NCBI RefSeq assembly: GCF_963678975.1
Contig: NC_089277.1
Coordinates: 20,181,440-20,245,439, forward strand
Direction of reading: 5' to 3'
DNA: 64,000 nt
From: Dysidea avara
Lineage: Eukaryota; Porifera; Demospongiae; Dictyoceratida; Dysideidae
The position numbers and the translations under genes were made by a program. Below the pieces are notes generated by a model, which saw only the letters and a list, made by a program, of their open reading frames with translations, was not told the origin of the DNA and ran no database searches. Shown one piece after another: positions 45,754-57,888 of the stretch. Numbering within the stretch: position 1 is the stretch's first letter; each line of letters opens with the position of its first letter.

Positions 45754-46171
45754 TAGTTGCATTTCTTGCACCACAAATGTTGTTATTTCTGCTTCAGTGT
45801 ACTGTCAGCTGTTGTAGCAATACTGCTGCTATAAACAAGCTAAATTGGTCCTTCACAATCAAATTTCTAGTAAAAACTGCTACAAAATAGATAATGATGT
45901 GCTATATCGGATCTGCTACATTTATCAGCTTGGATACATTATTCAATATTGGTTATCAGAATATCAGCAAAATCTCATATCAGTGCAACACTAATAGCTT
46001 GAAAAGAGAATGTTCTCCAGAGTAAGTATATATTCATATTAGAGCAGGCCATATTTGTAATCCCTTAGATTCTGAAGCTATAGACATTTCATTGTTTTTA
46101 TGCAAATAATTATAATAATGTATATTTATAAAATATTATGCATGCTTTCTGAATAGTTTGGATTCATCTAC

Positions 46172-46674
46172 TAGTGCTGGGCGATATAGATTTTTCTTAT
46201 GTCATGGCAAAATTTATTCACAATATGAATATATATATATATATATCACGATATAACAGTTGATAGCTTACAAGTTACAATATTTAATTATTAGTCTTAA
46301 GGTTGAATCTGCGATACCTTTGTCATCTTAACTATTACAAGTTTAATTGCATTGGTTCTTTGAACTACTGTTCTTACTGCCCACCTCATTGTATTGACCA
46401 TTGTAAACATATCTGTTTATTTACCTAGCACCTTTTAAAATGGTAAAAAGGATGCTAGATTGGATGTACATGCTACCAGAATATCTAATGGTATAACTAC
46501 ACTCTCAATGAGGGTGCAGTGCAAGGATTGGAAAAACTAGAGACACCATTTTACAAGCTTACATAGTACTGGGTAGATCACGTGAGTTCTATCACAATAA
46601 TAATTTCTAGCTATCTATCATGACATAAATAAATATCACAATACAAAATATATTCATTATATTGCCTGGCACTA
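46172..46674. mobile_element. hAT-type MITE (TSD TCATCTAC/TCATCTAG)
   Basis: Ends TAGTGCTGGGCGATATA and (complement) TAGTGCCAGGCAATATAA. 8-bp flanks differ at the last base (46164-46171, 46675-46682). The interior has an (AT)n run and TATCACGATAT, as in the TAGGGCTGAGCGATACT element at 49648. Confidence 0.75.
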
Positions 46675-47324
46675 TCATCTAGTGAGTTGTAGTAATAAAC
46701 TAGGATAGCTACTGCTTGGTAAAATAAGTAACTTGCATTTGCAGCACCCCATGCCAAGAACATAATTTAGGCATTCACCAGCCATCTCACTCAATGCTAA
46801 CTTTAAATTATTTAATATCATCAGAGATTATTGTATTGTCTTCCAATAATCATAATCATCAAATCGCATTTTGTTTAAAATCAGACAATGAGATGTGCTA
46901 GATGAAACTGCTTTGGTACTACTGTAATTGGCACATGACTGCATGTGTCCTATAAAACTCAAACCCACAATAAAAAGTATTCATTCCATCAAACATAAAC
47001 TTGCAGTAAGACTGTAGTGCATCTTTCTACTCATTGTCATGAATCATTTCACCATCCAAAACAGATTAGCCCTTGACTGTTATTTGTATTGTGGCAGAAA
47101 TTTCCCCATTATGCTTCTAATTATGCTCCATTGGGCCAGCATCTTGCTCTATACTTTCATCTCCTGTTCTTCCAAAAGTTATGCCGGTATAATTGACACA
47201 AGCTTAATACTGCCCAGGCACCATGAAGGTATTGTGAGGCTGGTTTAAGGGTAATAATTTTGGCTTAGTACATATAAAAACCCAAACCTTCATGATCCAA
47301 TACTATCATATTGCACATATCGTT

Positions 47325-47412
47325 GCACAATATTTGACAGCATAAACTCTCCCATAAGCCCCTCGTCCCAGTTCCTTGCGATCTAGTTTGAAAATCATCA
47401 CTGGAAGCCATT
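47325..47412 (-). pseudogene. Protein-kinase glycine-rich-loop fragment
   Basis: Minus-strand frame reads FKLDRKELGRGAYGRVYAV, which fits kinase subdomain I (GxGxxGxV). It is followed by about ten residues and a stop. No other kinase subdomain is seen nearby, so it is a lone exon or a relic next to E3-like sequence (47215-47310). Confidence 0.35.
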
Positions 47413-48084
47413 TCAAATTCTCTTGGAAGACAAAAGATGGGTGTGGCTCACAAAAAATGCGCATGCATCATCTATTATTAGCGACCTCAAATATCATAGC
47501 ACAAACCAGAGTGACCGTTACCTGCATACTCATCATAATAGACTACTTTTCTTTACATCTAGGCATATTAGCGTATGGGTGGGCGATCCATTACTAATAC
47601 AACAGTACAAGACTGGCAATATTGAGTGCTTCATTTTTTTTCACTAACTCATGTAAGCCTAGAGTGGAGGAACAGAGTTTGATGATAGAGCAGTCAATAC
47701 GACTCCAGGCACCAAAGCCATTATTGATAGCAGTCAGTGTTTACGCTAACGGTGGTTGGGAGGGACTTCTCCTTAAAATTGTGAGTGCACTTATTTTTAA
47801 AGTTGTTTTAAAAAATTCTACTTACCAACAATCCTTTTGAAAAATAATTGTGACAGCAAAAACAGTATCCCTACAGTGTCCACCATAGAGAGAATACTTG
47901 GGTGGTATTACATAATATACACAAGATACAATGTGAAACAGGTGTGTCATAGCAAAGATGAAAATTAATGTCATATGAAACATACACATACACACAGTTA
48001 CAAACACTAAGCTACACTGAGTTACACTAAGCTATATGTCCCTGTATAAACAAGTGTTGTTTGTCCATACTGAGATTAGCATAT

Positions 48085-48723
48085 GTGATTGGATCTACGA
48101 AAACTGTTCTTATCGCCCAAGACAGGAAGTTTAATTTTTCACACAAACACAAAGCTTAATGAATGCACTATCAAGTTTCACTGTCACAGAGTACAGTGAT
48201 CTGCTTTTGCTGGCTGCTTTTTTAAAGCACAGTGGCAAGCTGTACGAGTGGTCTGGGGTCTTGATGGAGCCCCGGCCAACCAGGAGATGGTTGTGTGTGG
48301 CTGTACAGCTCCGTGGTGCTGGAAAATGACCCGTGCTGTAAATTTCCTTTCATTATAGCCAGTTCTAGGCGCTGAATGGCCCATAACTAGGCGTAATTCA
48401 CCCGAACATGTTTCTTTTCAATTTTTGAACACCATCTTGCCCGCCTTCCAGGGCACCTGCCTCCCACCCTTCTGGAGCTAGCTCGCCTGATACAGACATC
48501 CTCGGTTTAGAAACTATCTAAAATGGCGGGAAACTTAGCTGTTGACTACTTCTTCACTGGATGATCAGGAAAGTAAGAAATTGGTGTAAAACGTGTGAAA
48601 ATTTGGTATGCGTAGCTACCACCATTGGCCAGCAGGTATGCGTAGCCACTCTGAATATTTAAAACTGACATTTCTCGATACTTTTAAATGGGCGATAAGA
48701 CCGGTTTTCTCAGAGACAGTCAC
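48085..48723. mobile_element. DNA element of the GTGAC family in the last CDC5L exon (TSD ATAT)
   Basis: Ends GTGATTGGATCTACGAAAAC and (complement) GTGACTGTCTCTGAGAAAAC, both running on to TCTTATCGCCCA. ATAT flanks both sides (48081-48084, 48724-48727). It interrupts the CDC5L reading frame after ...QLQMKY. Confidence 0.8.
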
Positions 48724-51700
48724 ATATTTCATTTGTAATTGGTTCTGTTGATCCATCTGTCTTTGAACCTCTTCTTTCAATTGCTGTAACAAGAAAATGT
48801 GTGTATATACTGTATGTAAGATCACTGAAACTTGTCCAATAAGGTCACATCAAAGGGATGGCTAGTGGCAGTACTAGGTGGGTTGCTCTACACAAAATAA
48901 TGATTTTCTGGTTGGCTGTTTATACAGGTGACCTTATTACACAATGAGCAGGTCTCATTACATATCATACACAAGTTATTACCTGTATTCTTCGTGGGAT
49001 AGCTTGTGGTTCTTGACTTCGCAGACCTTCAAAAGTATTCAGTTCCACAAAACACTGCTCCACATGTTCATGTACATCTGATATCTGTTAAGGCTGGCAG
49101 CACGAGACTGTTTTTAGAAACACCCAATAAGTAAAACAAAGTGTGTGTATACCTGAACATGTGCGATGTGTGTATGCATGCACGTACTTACGTATATACT
49201 GTATGTATACATGGCATTGCAAGTGTGCACTGTACGTAAGTGTCTCAGCTGCACTTTGTGAATTCGTATGTGTACTGTGTGTGAATATGTTGTACATACG
49301 TACCTGGTAACTGCCTGTAAGTATTTTGAGCTTCTTCTCCAACTTTGCTGCCTTCTTAGCTTCCTTAGACATTAGTGAACTGTTATCCTAAACACATACA
49401 CATCAACTGTCACCATTAATCTAGCCCTTTACTTACTTGTAGTTTCTTCTCCAAGGACTCTAGCCGATCTTTATTACTGGCCATGGAGGCTCTTGTGTAC
49501 TTGTTAACACCAGGCATGAACAGTACTTGCTTGTAGCACTCCTCCCATACAGTGCTGTATGTGTCCAGTGAGATCTCACCATGGTTCATGCCATGTTTTA
49601 CAACCTCCATCTCTGCGTCTAGTAACTGGTGTGCCTGTAGTAGGAATTAGGGCTGAGCGATACTGCCATTTTAGTATCACGATCGATACTAAAGCCACTA
49701 TTCACGATACTGAATAGTTCACGATACTTACAAATAAGTCAATCATAGCTGGTGCTACATAGCATCTTGCTCAGCATTCCTGCAGGAAGTCCTTATAGGT
49801 GATAGCAAACTAGCCACTATCATCATTGTTTACAGTAACAGTTATTGTAACACATGCTTTGAGATTGTTATGGTGTTCACACCTCTCTGCAGGGGAAACC
49901 AGATGGGTGAACTTAATCATTTACAAGGATTCTTAGCCTAGTACTGCATAACAAATGGATTTTCAATGACAACAATGTACAGGCATGGTATCACAATAGT
50001 TAATAACAAAATATCGTGATATCGATACTTTCAAAATATCGCGATATATCGCTAAAACGGTAGTATCGCTCAGCCCTAGTAGGAATATAGTAACACTTCA
50101 CTTAATGGTCAACACAATAAGGACACCTCATTATAATGGCCATGTTTTGGTCCCATTACGGTTGTGCTGTATATTAGGGATCATGGAAGTTTGGATTTTT
50201 CTGGCCAAAAATATCACCAAAAATCAGCTTCACAATGCCATCCTGGTACCTTGGTAGTATTTACAACCAAGCCAAAAAGTACCTTCAGCACGACACAAAA
50301 AATGCTTCCAATAGGTAGCTACATATTATTTAAATATTTATTCAATGAAACTTTCTACTGACTGTCTAACTGCCAGTCTGATGCCTTCAGACAAGTGTAA
50401 CTCGATAACGACTAAGGCTACAGGCTTTATATTTTCACCGCTTGATCCTACTTTGTCCCGGAGGTGTGCCTTTTGGCATACCACAGTACATAAAATGCAT
50501 GCATCACGGACTTACCTTTGTCCTCCTTTGTGTCCTACTTCGACAGCACAAGGTGTTGATTTGCAGTAGCGTGATGCATGGCTTCCTATTTGTTAATGGG
50601 AACCGTCCATATTTTCCGTGGTGACTGGATTGATTGCAGAGGCACTTCTTCTACTGTTATTCATTTGTAGTGCTGTGTAATGGGCTGAACATAGCTGATA
50701 GCGAAACACTATGACCACTTCACTTTCAAATCAGTAATGCCTGCAGTAATTGATACTTGGGGAGCGCGTTCAGACAAAAACATTAACTCTGGTGCCATCC
50801 TTTTCTTTGATGTGGTATGCACAAGTTCACCAACCTAAAAAAAAGTAAATAAACAAGTATAAGGAAAAATGAGGAATTTTAAGGTATCATAGAAAAAAAA
50901 GGTCGCCTACACCTGCAGATATACTAGTGAACATTTAATCCTAATTGAAGTCATGGCTGTAGGGAAGTAGGTATTAAACATTCACTAGTACACCTGTAGG
51001 TGTAGGTGACCTCCCTTGTTTCCCTACTTTTTTTCCCTATGATCTCTAATCGAATTTTTAATTCCTTATACTTGTTAACAATGCAATATAAAGGGTTCAT
51101 CTATAGACAATGTATCTTTGTTTACACTCAATATACAATCAAATCATTTACAATAACCAAGTTCTAGTCATACAGCAGTGTTTTACCATTTGCATATCCT
51201 CCAGTGATATCACTTCGTAAGGCTTCTCCTCTAGTACCTGTTTGGCCTTCTCTATAGCAGCCTCGTGTTTGACAGTACTACCAGCTTGTGGGGTAGGGAA
51301 GTTGGCCAGTTCATAATGTAACGTGTGCAGTGTCTCCTTCTTGATTAGCTCCTCTGCCTACAAGTACACAATATTATGTACACTAGCACCTCATCTGTTC
51401 TAGACATGTTACAGAGGAGGTGGGACATGTGTTGTACACCACAGATTTAATTATATTTGGTAGGCTCAATAATCACAAGTACAAAACCAGCAAACCATGG
51501 GGTTCACTTGGGCTCAGTGGATATTCAGATAGCGCTTCGTGTAAGCTTCAACCCTTACACCAACAAAGAACTTTTGGGAAATGCATGGTTACACAATATG
51601 GGCACACACGGTGACACTAAGTGGGGTAACTTACCCTACAACTACACATTGATTAAAAGTCTGTTCACTGGGCTACTTGAAGAAGGTTAAATGAATACTG

Positions 51701-52265
51701 TACCTACAGCAACTTACTCGTTATGAAGCAATGAACAACAGCAAGTCACCTCTATGGGCTTTCTAGCCACGTGTTTAGCTTGATTGTGGATTTACTCATG
51801 TGAGTTGTATATAACCTGATGGAAATTTAATGGCAAATCAAACGGAACTTGTTGCAAGGTGATAGGAGCAACCACCATCAAGTCATGGATCATTTTATAA
51901 AGATATGTAAAGGGTTTGCACATTTCTTTACCGAAAATTAATTTACATGGCAAAATGTACTTTATTATTTTGAAACAGCCTCTTGATAAGTGCAGGTAAT
52001 AGCATTTTTTTTTTTTGCTACTTAGCCAAGAAATCTTACGAAACAATGTACATCACTGTTAAAGTGTTATCTGAATATCCACTGAGCCCCAGTGACACCC
52101 ATTGTTTATTGGCTGGTCTCACACTACAAACACATATCTCATACAGTGACTTCATCTTCTGATCAGGATGAACAGCTCCTCATAATAAATATGGTGGTGT
52201 TGACATCATTAGGACGAGGCAATGATCTCTGTACTGCTTGAGACCGCAGTAAAAAGTCTTGCTTC
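48616..52265 (-). CDS. CDC5L: CDC5L, C-terminal exons (splicing factor of the PRP19 complex)
   Basis: Exons on the minus strand: about 52163-52262 (RSQAVQRSLPRPNDVN), 51187-51357 (AEELIKKETL...), 49437-49634 (MEVVKHGMNHGEIS, WEECYKQVLFMPG, ASNKDRLESLEKKLQ), 49304-49387 (KEAKKAAKLEKKLKILTG), 48983-49084 (VELNTFEGL...IPRRIQ) and 48616-48783. These match the C-terminal coiled-coil part of CDC5L, a nuclear Myb-type pre-mRNA splicing and cell-cycle protein. Phases join cleanly at five borders with GT..AG. The N-terminal Myb repeats lie outside the window or are lost. Odd points: the last 35 residues come from a transposon; a hAT lies just before the 49634 acceptor; a LINE abuts the 52.26-kb exon, which also runs into TGA (52163-52165). 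It could be a damaged duplicate. Confidence 0.8.
49648..50078. mobile_element. hAT-type MITE beside a CDC5L splice acceptor (TSD GTAGGAAT)
   Basis: Ends TAGGGCTGAGCGATACTGCC and (complement) TAGGGCTGAGCGATACTACC. GTAGGAAT is duplicated exactly (49640-49647, 50079-50086). Rich in ATCGATACT/ATCGCGATAT palindromes. On the CDC5L strand it lies in the intron, 13 nt upstream of the exon. Confidence 0.9.
50165..51065 (-). repeat. Dispersed repeat E3, minus orientation
   Basis: The complement contains the E3 blocks seen at 32-33 kb (GGTGAAC..GTGCATAC, CACCA(C/G)AGTTAATG, CAATCCAGTCACCACGG, CCAAACTTCCATGATCCC). The ORF VGELVHTTSKKRMAPELMF found here belongs to the repeat and not to CDC5L. Confidence 0.5.
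51358..52160. other. CDC5L intron region
   Basis: No exon recognised. A plus-strand ORF (51457-51690) looks protein-like in its last 45 residues but shows no family. Otherwise AT-rich. Confidence 0.3.
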
Positions 52266-52269
52266 TTTG

Positions 52270-53576
52270 TAAGGCAATAGATAACGGTATTACACATTAC
52301 TGCACCCAGCGCGGCTTCAGATCCCAGCACTCTTGTGTTACCCAACTTATTTCACTGATAGAAGGCTTGTCACATGCTCTAGACCAACAGAAACAAACCG
52401 ATGTCATTCTCCTTGACTTTGTTAAAGTGTTTGATAGTGTCCCACATCAAAGACTATTAGTTAAATTAAGACACTATGGTATCAACGATCAGATCTGTCA
52501 GTGGGTCAATACTTGGCTGACCAGAAGGTCACAGCAAGTAGCTTTGGACGGTACTTTTTCTGACTCGATAGCTGTTCACTCAGGAGTCCCTCAAGGGACG
52601 TTCCTCGGCCCTTTGATGTTTCTTCTATACATTAATGATATAACAGAATATGTAAATTTTCCACTACTGTTGTTTGCTGATGACTGTTTACTTTACAGAA
52701 TTATCACTACCAAGGAGGATGCCATTCAACTTCAGCATGATCTTGATCAACTATACGAATGGGAAACTAAGTGGCAAATAAGATTCAATGTAACCAAATG
52801 TACTATTATGCGGTTTACCAGATCATTATCACCAATCATTTTCAACTACAAGCTAAACAATCACAACTTGGGTACATCAAACCAACACTCCTACCTTGGT
52901 GTTATATTGGACAACAAACTATCATGGTCTCCACATATTAGTAATATAGCTGCTAAGGCCAATAGAACATTAAACTTCTTGAAACGCAATCTGAGTTGCT
53001 GCTCGTCTAACATCAAAGCAACAGCCTACCTTACGATAGTACGACCGTCAATGGAATACGCTGCAGTCATCTGGGACCCATACCACCATAACAATATTCA
53101 ACAGCTAGAGAAAGTACAGCGTAGGGTAGCTAGATGGGTCCTAAATGATTTCAATTGATTCAGCTCAGTCACAGCTATGTTACAGCATCTTTCTTGGCCA
53201 CGCCTTCAGCTGAGATGTAAAATTTCCAGATTACAAGCGCTTTTTAAAATTATGCATCAAGATTATTCACTGTCAATTCCTCCTCATTTTATTTCAATGA
53301 CAAGATCCACCAGACTATATCACCCACATCGTTTTATTCTACCAAACTCATCTACCTATTCATACCAACAGAGCCAGATCAATTAAGGATTGGAACAACT
53401 TACCATCTTCCATCATTGAGAGCAACAATATTGACTCTTTTTCAGTGGAACTGCAAACATTGTATGGAACTCGACAACTGTAATCTTTGTAACTACATAG
53501 CTAAATTCATTTTATGATTGCTTTTTTTCCTGAGCATATCAGCTGTGCTGTCTGCTCAGTAACAATAATAATAATT
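52270..53576 (+). mobile_element. 5'-truncated LINE with reverse transcriptase, copy 1
   Basis: The frame has the non-LTR reverse transcriptase blocks in order: QRGFRSQHSCVTQL, LLDFVKVFDSVPHQRLL, SGVPQGTFLGPLMF, and the catalytic LLFADDCLLY. This places it near the CR1/L2/Jockey group by style. The endonuclease and N-terminus are absent. The frame is broken by TGA at 53156-53158, where copy 2 has Arg, and by a shift near 53370, after which IKDWNNLPSSI continues to about 53481. The 3' end has a CTGAGCA...TGCTCAG stem (53530-53559) and a TAACAATAATAATAATT tail. It abuts a CDC5L exon at its 5' end. Confidence 0.85.
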
Positions 53577-53775
53577 GGCTGTCTTCATTATTGTCTGTGA
53601 TGCTTTCTAACCGATCCTAGGCAAGGCAAGAAGCAAGGACACTTTACTTCAGTGCTTTCTAACATTTCATGACAAGGAAAGTCATATTTCTACAATATAT
53701 CCTATAGCTACTTCAGCTGATTCTGCTGACCCGAGTGGGCACTATTTAGACTCTCTGAATTCAAACTGCAACTAA

Positions 53776-54796
53776 ATGTCTACAAAGAACGCTGCATCTC
53801 CAAGTAAGCAGAGAGGTATTGACAGGAAAAGGCATGCTAATTTTACCCCACCAAATTCTAAGAAGCAAAAGGACAAGAACAAAGAAACTGAAACTGAACC
53901 AGAGGATATCTGTGCTGTGTGTGATGAGCCAATCTTAGAATGGTCAGAAACTAGTGATGGACAGGAGGCTATATTTTGCGAAGGCCGTTGTAATGCCTGG
54001 ATGCACCGTAAATGCAGTGGACTATCTTCAACCTTATTTGATATCCTTAGTAATGAATCGAAAGAACCTTACCGCTGTTGTCACTGCATTTTTACACATC
54101 AAAGAGATCATCCTAAAACAACTTGTTGAGTCTTTGACTGATAAAATTTCTAGCTTGGAATCCAACAACTCTATCACATCCAACTCAACTTCCAAAACTC
54201 CAAATTTAATAGAAGCTAACCACTCCATCACAACTTCTGAAACTCCAATAAGTAATCATAATCACCTTCGTACTCCTTCCTCAGGTCTTGTTGAACCTCC
54301 CAAGGCAAAATCTGATAAACTGTTTAATGTGGTCATGTATGGAATTAAAGAATCCCAACCAAACAGTTCACGAGCCACTAGACTAAAACATGACATGGAA
54401 GCCTTGCAAAATGTACTTACTAATATTGATCCTGCTCTCTCTAAGTCATCTGTTAGGGATTTCCATCGACTAGGAAAATACAATACCTCCAATCCAAAAC
54501 CCAGACCTATATTAATCAAATTTCTTTGCACTTTTGATGCAACATCTGTCTTATCTAAAAGATCCTCAGTACCAAGACCAATTCTAATCAAACCTGTCAT
54601 GACCAGAGAAGAAAGAGCAATCGAAACAGTCTATCTGAGAACAAGGTGGCAATTAGCTCAGAATGGCACTGACAAGAATTTTGTCAAGCCAAGAGGAAAC
54701 AACATTTATGTCAACAAGAGTCTCTTTGGCACAATTGAAAGGTCCAGCAGCACAGAATCATATGTAATGACTCCTATTACCACCAATGATCATTAA
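53776..54796 (+). CDS. LINE ORF1 protein with PHD-like zinc finger (frameshifted)
   Basis: N-terminus is basic (RGIDRKRHANFTPPNSKKQK). Then comes a PHD-type finger: CAVCDEPI ... FCEGRCNAWMHRKCSGL ... YRCCHC (Cys4-His-Cys3 order), a coiled-coil stretch, a Ser/Thr-rich linker, and a C-terminal RNA-binding-like region starting LFNVVMYGIKESQ. A one-base shift near 54095-54120 splits the frame (53776-54129, then in another frame to 54796). This is the ORF1 type of CR1/L2-like LINEs that carries a PHD finger. No ORF2 follows; a 3' tail comes instead (54905-55060). The paralogue at 63470 is intact as far as visible. Confidence 0.75.
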
Positions 54797-54904
54797 GTTA
54801 TTAACTTTGACGATAAGAGCAACTGTACATGTTACTTGACTTCTTTCTCAAGAATTTATCAGTTACAGCCACCCACCGGTACCTTCAATCTAAACTCTCC
54901 TTAG

Positions 54905-54918
54905 CAACTGTACGTATG

Positions 54919-54952
<34 letters not shown>

Positions 54953-55060
54953 AATATGTAAATAAGTAACATAGGGTAATGTAAAAGGCTGTTGGTGCAT
55001 GTTACCTTCACGCCTTTGGTGTGTTTACACCATAAAGTTTAAAAAAATAATAATAATAAT
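54905..55060 (+). repeat. (ATGT)n run and LINE 3' tail after ORF1
   Basis: About nine GTAT/ATGT units, then GTTGGTGCATGTTACC, a GGTGTGTTTACACC palindrome and an A-rich (TAA)n tail (AATAATAATAATAAT). This looks like the 3' end of the LINE whose ORF1 lies just upstream, with ORF2 missing. Confidence 0.55.
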
Positions 55061-56059
55061 AAGAAGAAAGCCGACTTGCTATAGCTACGTCATTTAGAAC
55101 TATAACAGTACTTGTGCTCCATGGAAGACTTACCTGCAGGTATAACTATAATAAGACTGTCACAACATTGTTGCATGTCGCTATATGGTTCGTAGATATT
55201 GTCTCTCCCATTGTTTTTAGTTGCCATGCAGCGACGTCATGCACTAGCTGCAGCTACAGTGTATTATGTTAGCTATGCCACTAAACCTTTGTTACACTAG
55301 TACATTACTAGCTACAGTGCTACACCTAGCTACAGTGCTACACTCATTTGGCAGCTACAGAATAATAACATGGATCAAGGTTGTTTGCTGGCGAAAGTGA
55401 TATAGAGGATATTGCACCCCGATTGAGAGTCAGCTGGGTACATGCCAAAAGTATTCATTATCTCTAGTACACTACCTCACAGTGAATTGGTTAAGTCGTG
55501 ATGGTTGACTGAAAGCAGTGGCGTAGCCAAGAGTGGGCATGGGTGGGCATTTGCTCAACCATCACAGTTTCTTGCCCAACCATCACAAACTTTTGCCCAA
55601 CCGTCACAAATAGCTTAAGATTCACGCGAGGATCACAACAGCACACAAAACAACCCTACTTTACTACTGTAAAGCGTAAACATGTACTTCATTTGTTGAA
55701 TCATGACTTCGAAGAAGGGATCGAGATAGATGGTGTATCACGTGATCTATTGCGGGGGAAATCCCTTGGGAAGTCCCTATAATTACACTTCATGTAGATG
55801 CACGTGCCATGCTCCTTGGCACGGTTTAAATTCAAATTTTAATATGGAGTCGAAGCGTGGTACACTATAGTCGTGGTACTGTATCTCTAAGTTAGGGTCC
55901 GCAAACCAAAAAATCGATATCTTCAAATCGACTCACAAACTATAGTCATGTGTAGGGGTAGGTCTAATCAAGAAAACGCTAGAGTGGCAGCAAATTTCGT
56001 CCATGCCTTCTAGTGAAAATAACGCGAAATACCTTGAATTCGATCGATTTTTCGCCGTC
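55061..56059. other. Non-coding
   Basis: No gene recognised. CAGTGGCGTAGCCAAG at about 55517 resembles the end of the CAG..GGCGTA element family, but no matching second end was found. Tandem CCCAACCATCACA units follow at about 55555-55610. Confidence 0.35.
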
Positions 56060-56427
56060 GTAATTTACAATGTTATTCTTTTGGGCCAAAACTCTCTCTC
56101 AAGCTTTGAGAGGTAGTCCACTCTTACTTTGGAGTATAGGTAGTTTAATATAATTAATTAATATTTAGTAGTGGCGTCGCGCGTATCGCCGATCGGCAAA
56201 AAAAAAGACGTTTCGGGATCTGGAGCACAGCAGACTTGCAGGAAATACTGCAACAATTACTGCAGTGATCACCTCCAAGTCAAGTACCTGTGTGCAGAAT
56301 ATGGTGTGGATTGAAGTTTGTTGACCATCTGGCTGAGACCAGCCTCGCCTGATTTAGCAAAAATTCCTCCACGATCCAACAAATACAGCAGTCTCGTGCA
56401 CATAAGCACCTTTAAGTGTGTTGAGTT
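56060..56427. repeat. Left arm of a long inverted repeat
   Basis: About 365 bp that reappear in complement at about 62921-63287 with frequent small differences. Shared marks: TTCTTTTGGGCC, AAGCTTTGAGAGG, CCACTCTTACTTTGGAGTAT, the palindrome GCCGATCGGC and CTGGCTGAGACCAGCCTCGC. Confidence 0.85.
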
Positions 56428-57785
56428 ATGGAAATGATTACTCAGTACAAGTACAAACTTCCAGCGAGGGCTAGATTACGAACACTTTAATCAATTACGG
56501 CATGCGAAACGCGATTTATTGCACAAAACCAAGGCCCTTAACTAATACATAGTTTTACAAAAATATTGTGAAATATACTTGACAAATACTCTGAGTGCAG
56601 TTAAATAAACATGTTTGTGATTGTTAATTAATTTCAGTGACATTATGTATAAAAATCAATTTCTGATTGTTCTATAGGAATATCTGACTGCTCTATTGGA
56701 GAGTTTCCTTCATGCAAGTTATACATATTATAGCTATGTTGCGTTGGTGTAAATTGACCTATATAATTAATTTTAATGCTGGCATATCGCATGCTATATA
56801 TAGTAAAATCATTGTGCCTTTTTCTGAAATTCTGCCTCATATATACTCAACAGGGCTAAAAGGTGTAGTCTAGACATAGCATCTGCGTTTTCATTTTGAT
56901 ATGCAATGTATATACTATTTGGTATGTATAATACTGATCCTACTTATTGCATGGGGGCAGCATTAGCAATAATTATAGTAACTATCAAAAGCAGAAACCA
57001 AGGGTTTGCTCCAATGATGGTATAGGTATAGGGAAGAGTGGCTCTGCTGACTACTGTAAGGATGTGTAAAATAAAATAAAAAGTTGAGATATACGCCTAA
57101 AAGCAATCTTCAAGACAACAGTTTAATGTACGTATGTACATATTTGTATATCCTATCTGTGTGGGTCACTCTTATACATTCCGTGTAATCTTCCAAGCTA
57201 CTAAAATTCTACCTCAAAAATTCTAAATCAGGACCCAGTGCAGGACATATTTTCAACTATTTGAATTTTGTGAACAGATCTATATTAGTATGACAAAGTC
57301 ATTGTGATAATTACTCTAAATTCAGTGACATGTGACTACTGCTCTTATTAAAATTAATGTTGATCTAATCCATTATGCATGACTATGTTAATTTTTAAGT
57401 ACCAGTAAATCATCCAATTGGCATCTCATTATAACAATTAAATCAAAATTTCTTCCAAATCACAAATAATAAACTTTTTTTTTAGAGATTTTGTGTCATG
57501 GAAGTAACACTATGTTTTTAATGTCTTGCACAGGATAGACATGATTGAGACTGAATAAGTTACAATTGGTACTTTGGTACAAAATTAGCTACCAGGAAAT
57601 ATCACGGCTTTGCATGATAGTTTTCCATGCAGATGTGATTTCAAGGCATGTAAATACTTGTCTGGGGAGCATACCATTTGACCTTGCATGCTACTGCATC
57701 TGAGTATCACATAAAAATAGATGATCAGATAATTATATATAAGCTCTAATTTAACTATCAAAAAGGTGTGCATGATTATAACTAT
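56428..57785. other. Non-coding, AT-rich
   Basis: No gene seen. A degenerate CTCTATTGGAGAG motif lies near 56690. Ends at the TAT target duplication of the Harbinger element. Confidence 0.35.
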
Positions 57786-57888
57786 CAGCGTGTTTACACC
57801 AGTGACTCAATTCGTAAATTATCGATTCAGATCGATTTGACTTGCTTTCAGAGCTTTGTTTACACGAAATAAACTGGTTCGCCTCGTA

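Noticed and set aside
50700..50835. Minus-strand ORF VGELVHTTSKKRMAPELMF as a CDC5L exon
   Set aside because: The same DNA occurs in repeat E3 at about 32250-32350, so it is repeat sequence.
55517..55800. Element starting CAGTGGCGTAGCCAAG and the 79-residue ORF after it
   Set aside because: No second terminus or target duplication was found, and the ORF shows no family.
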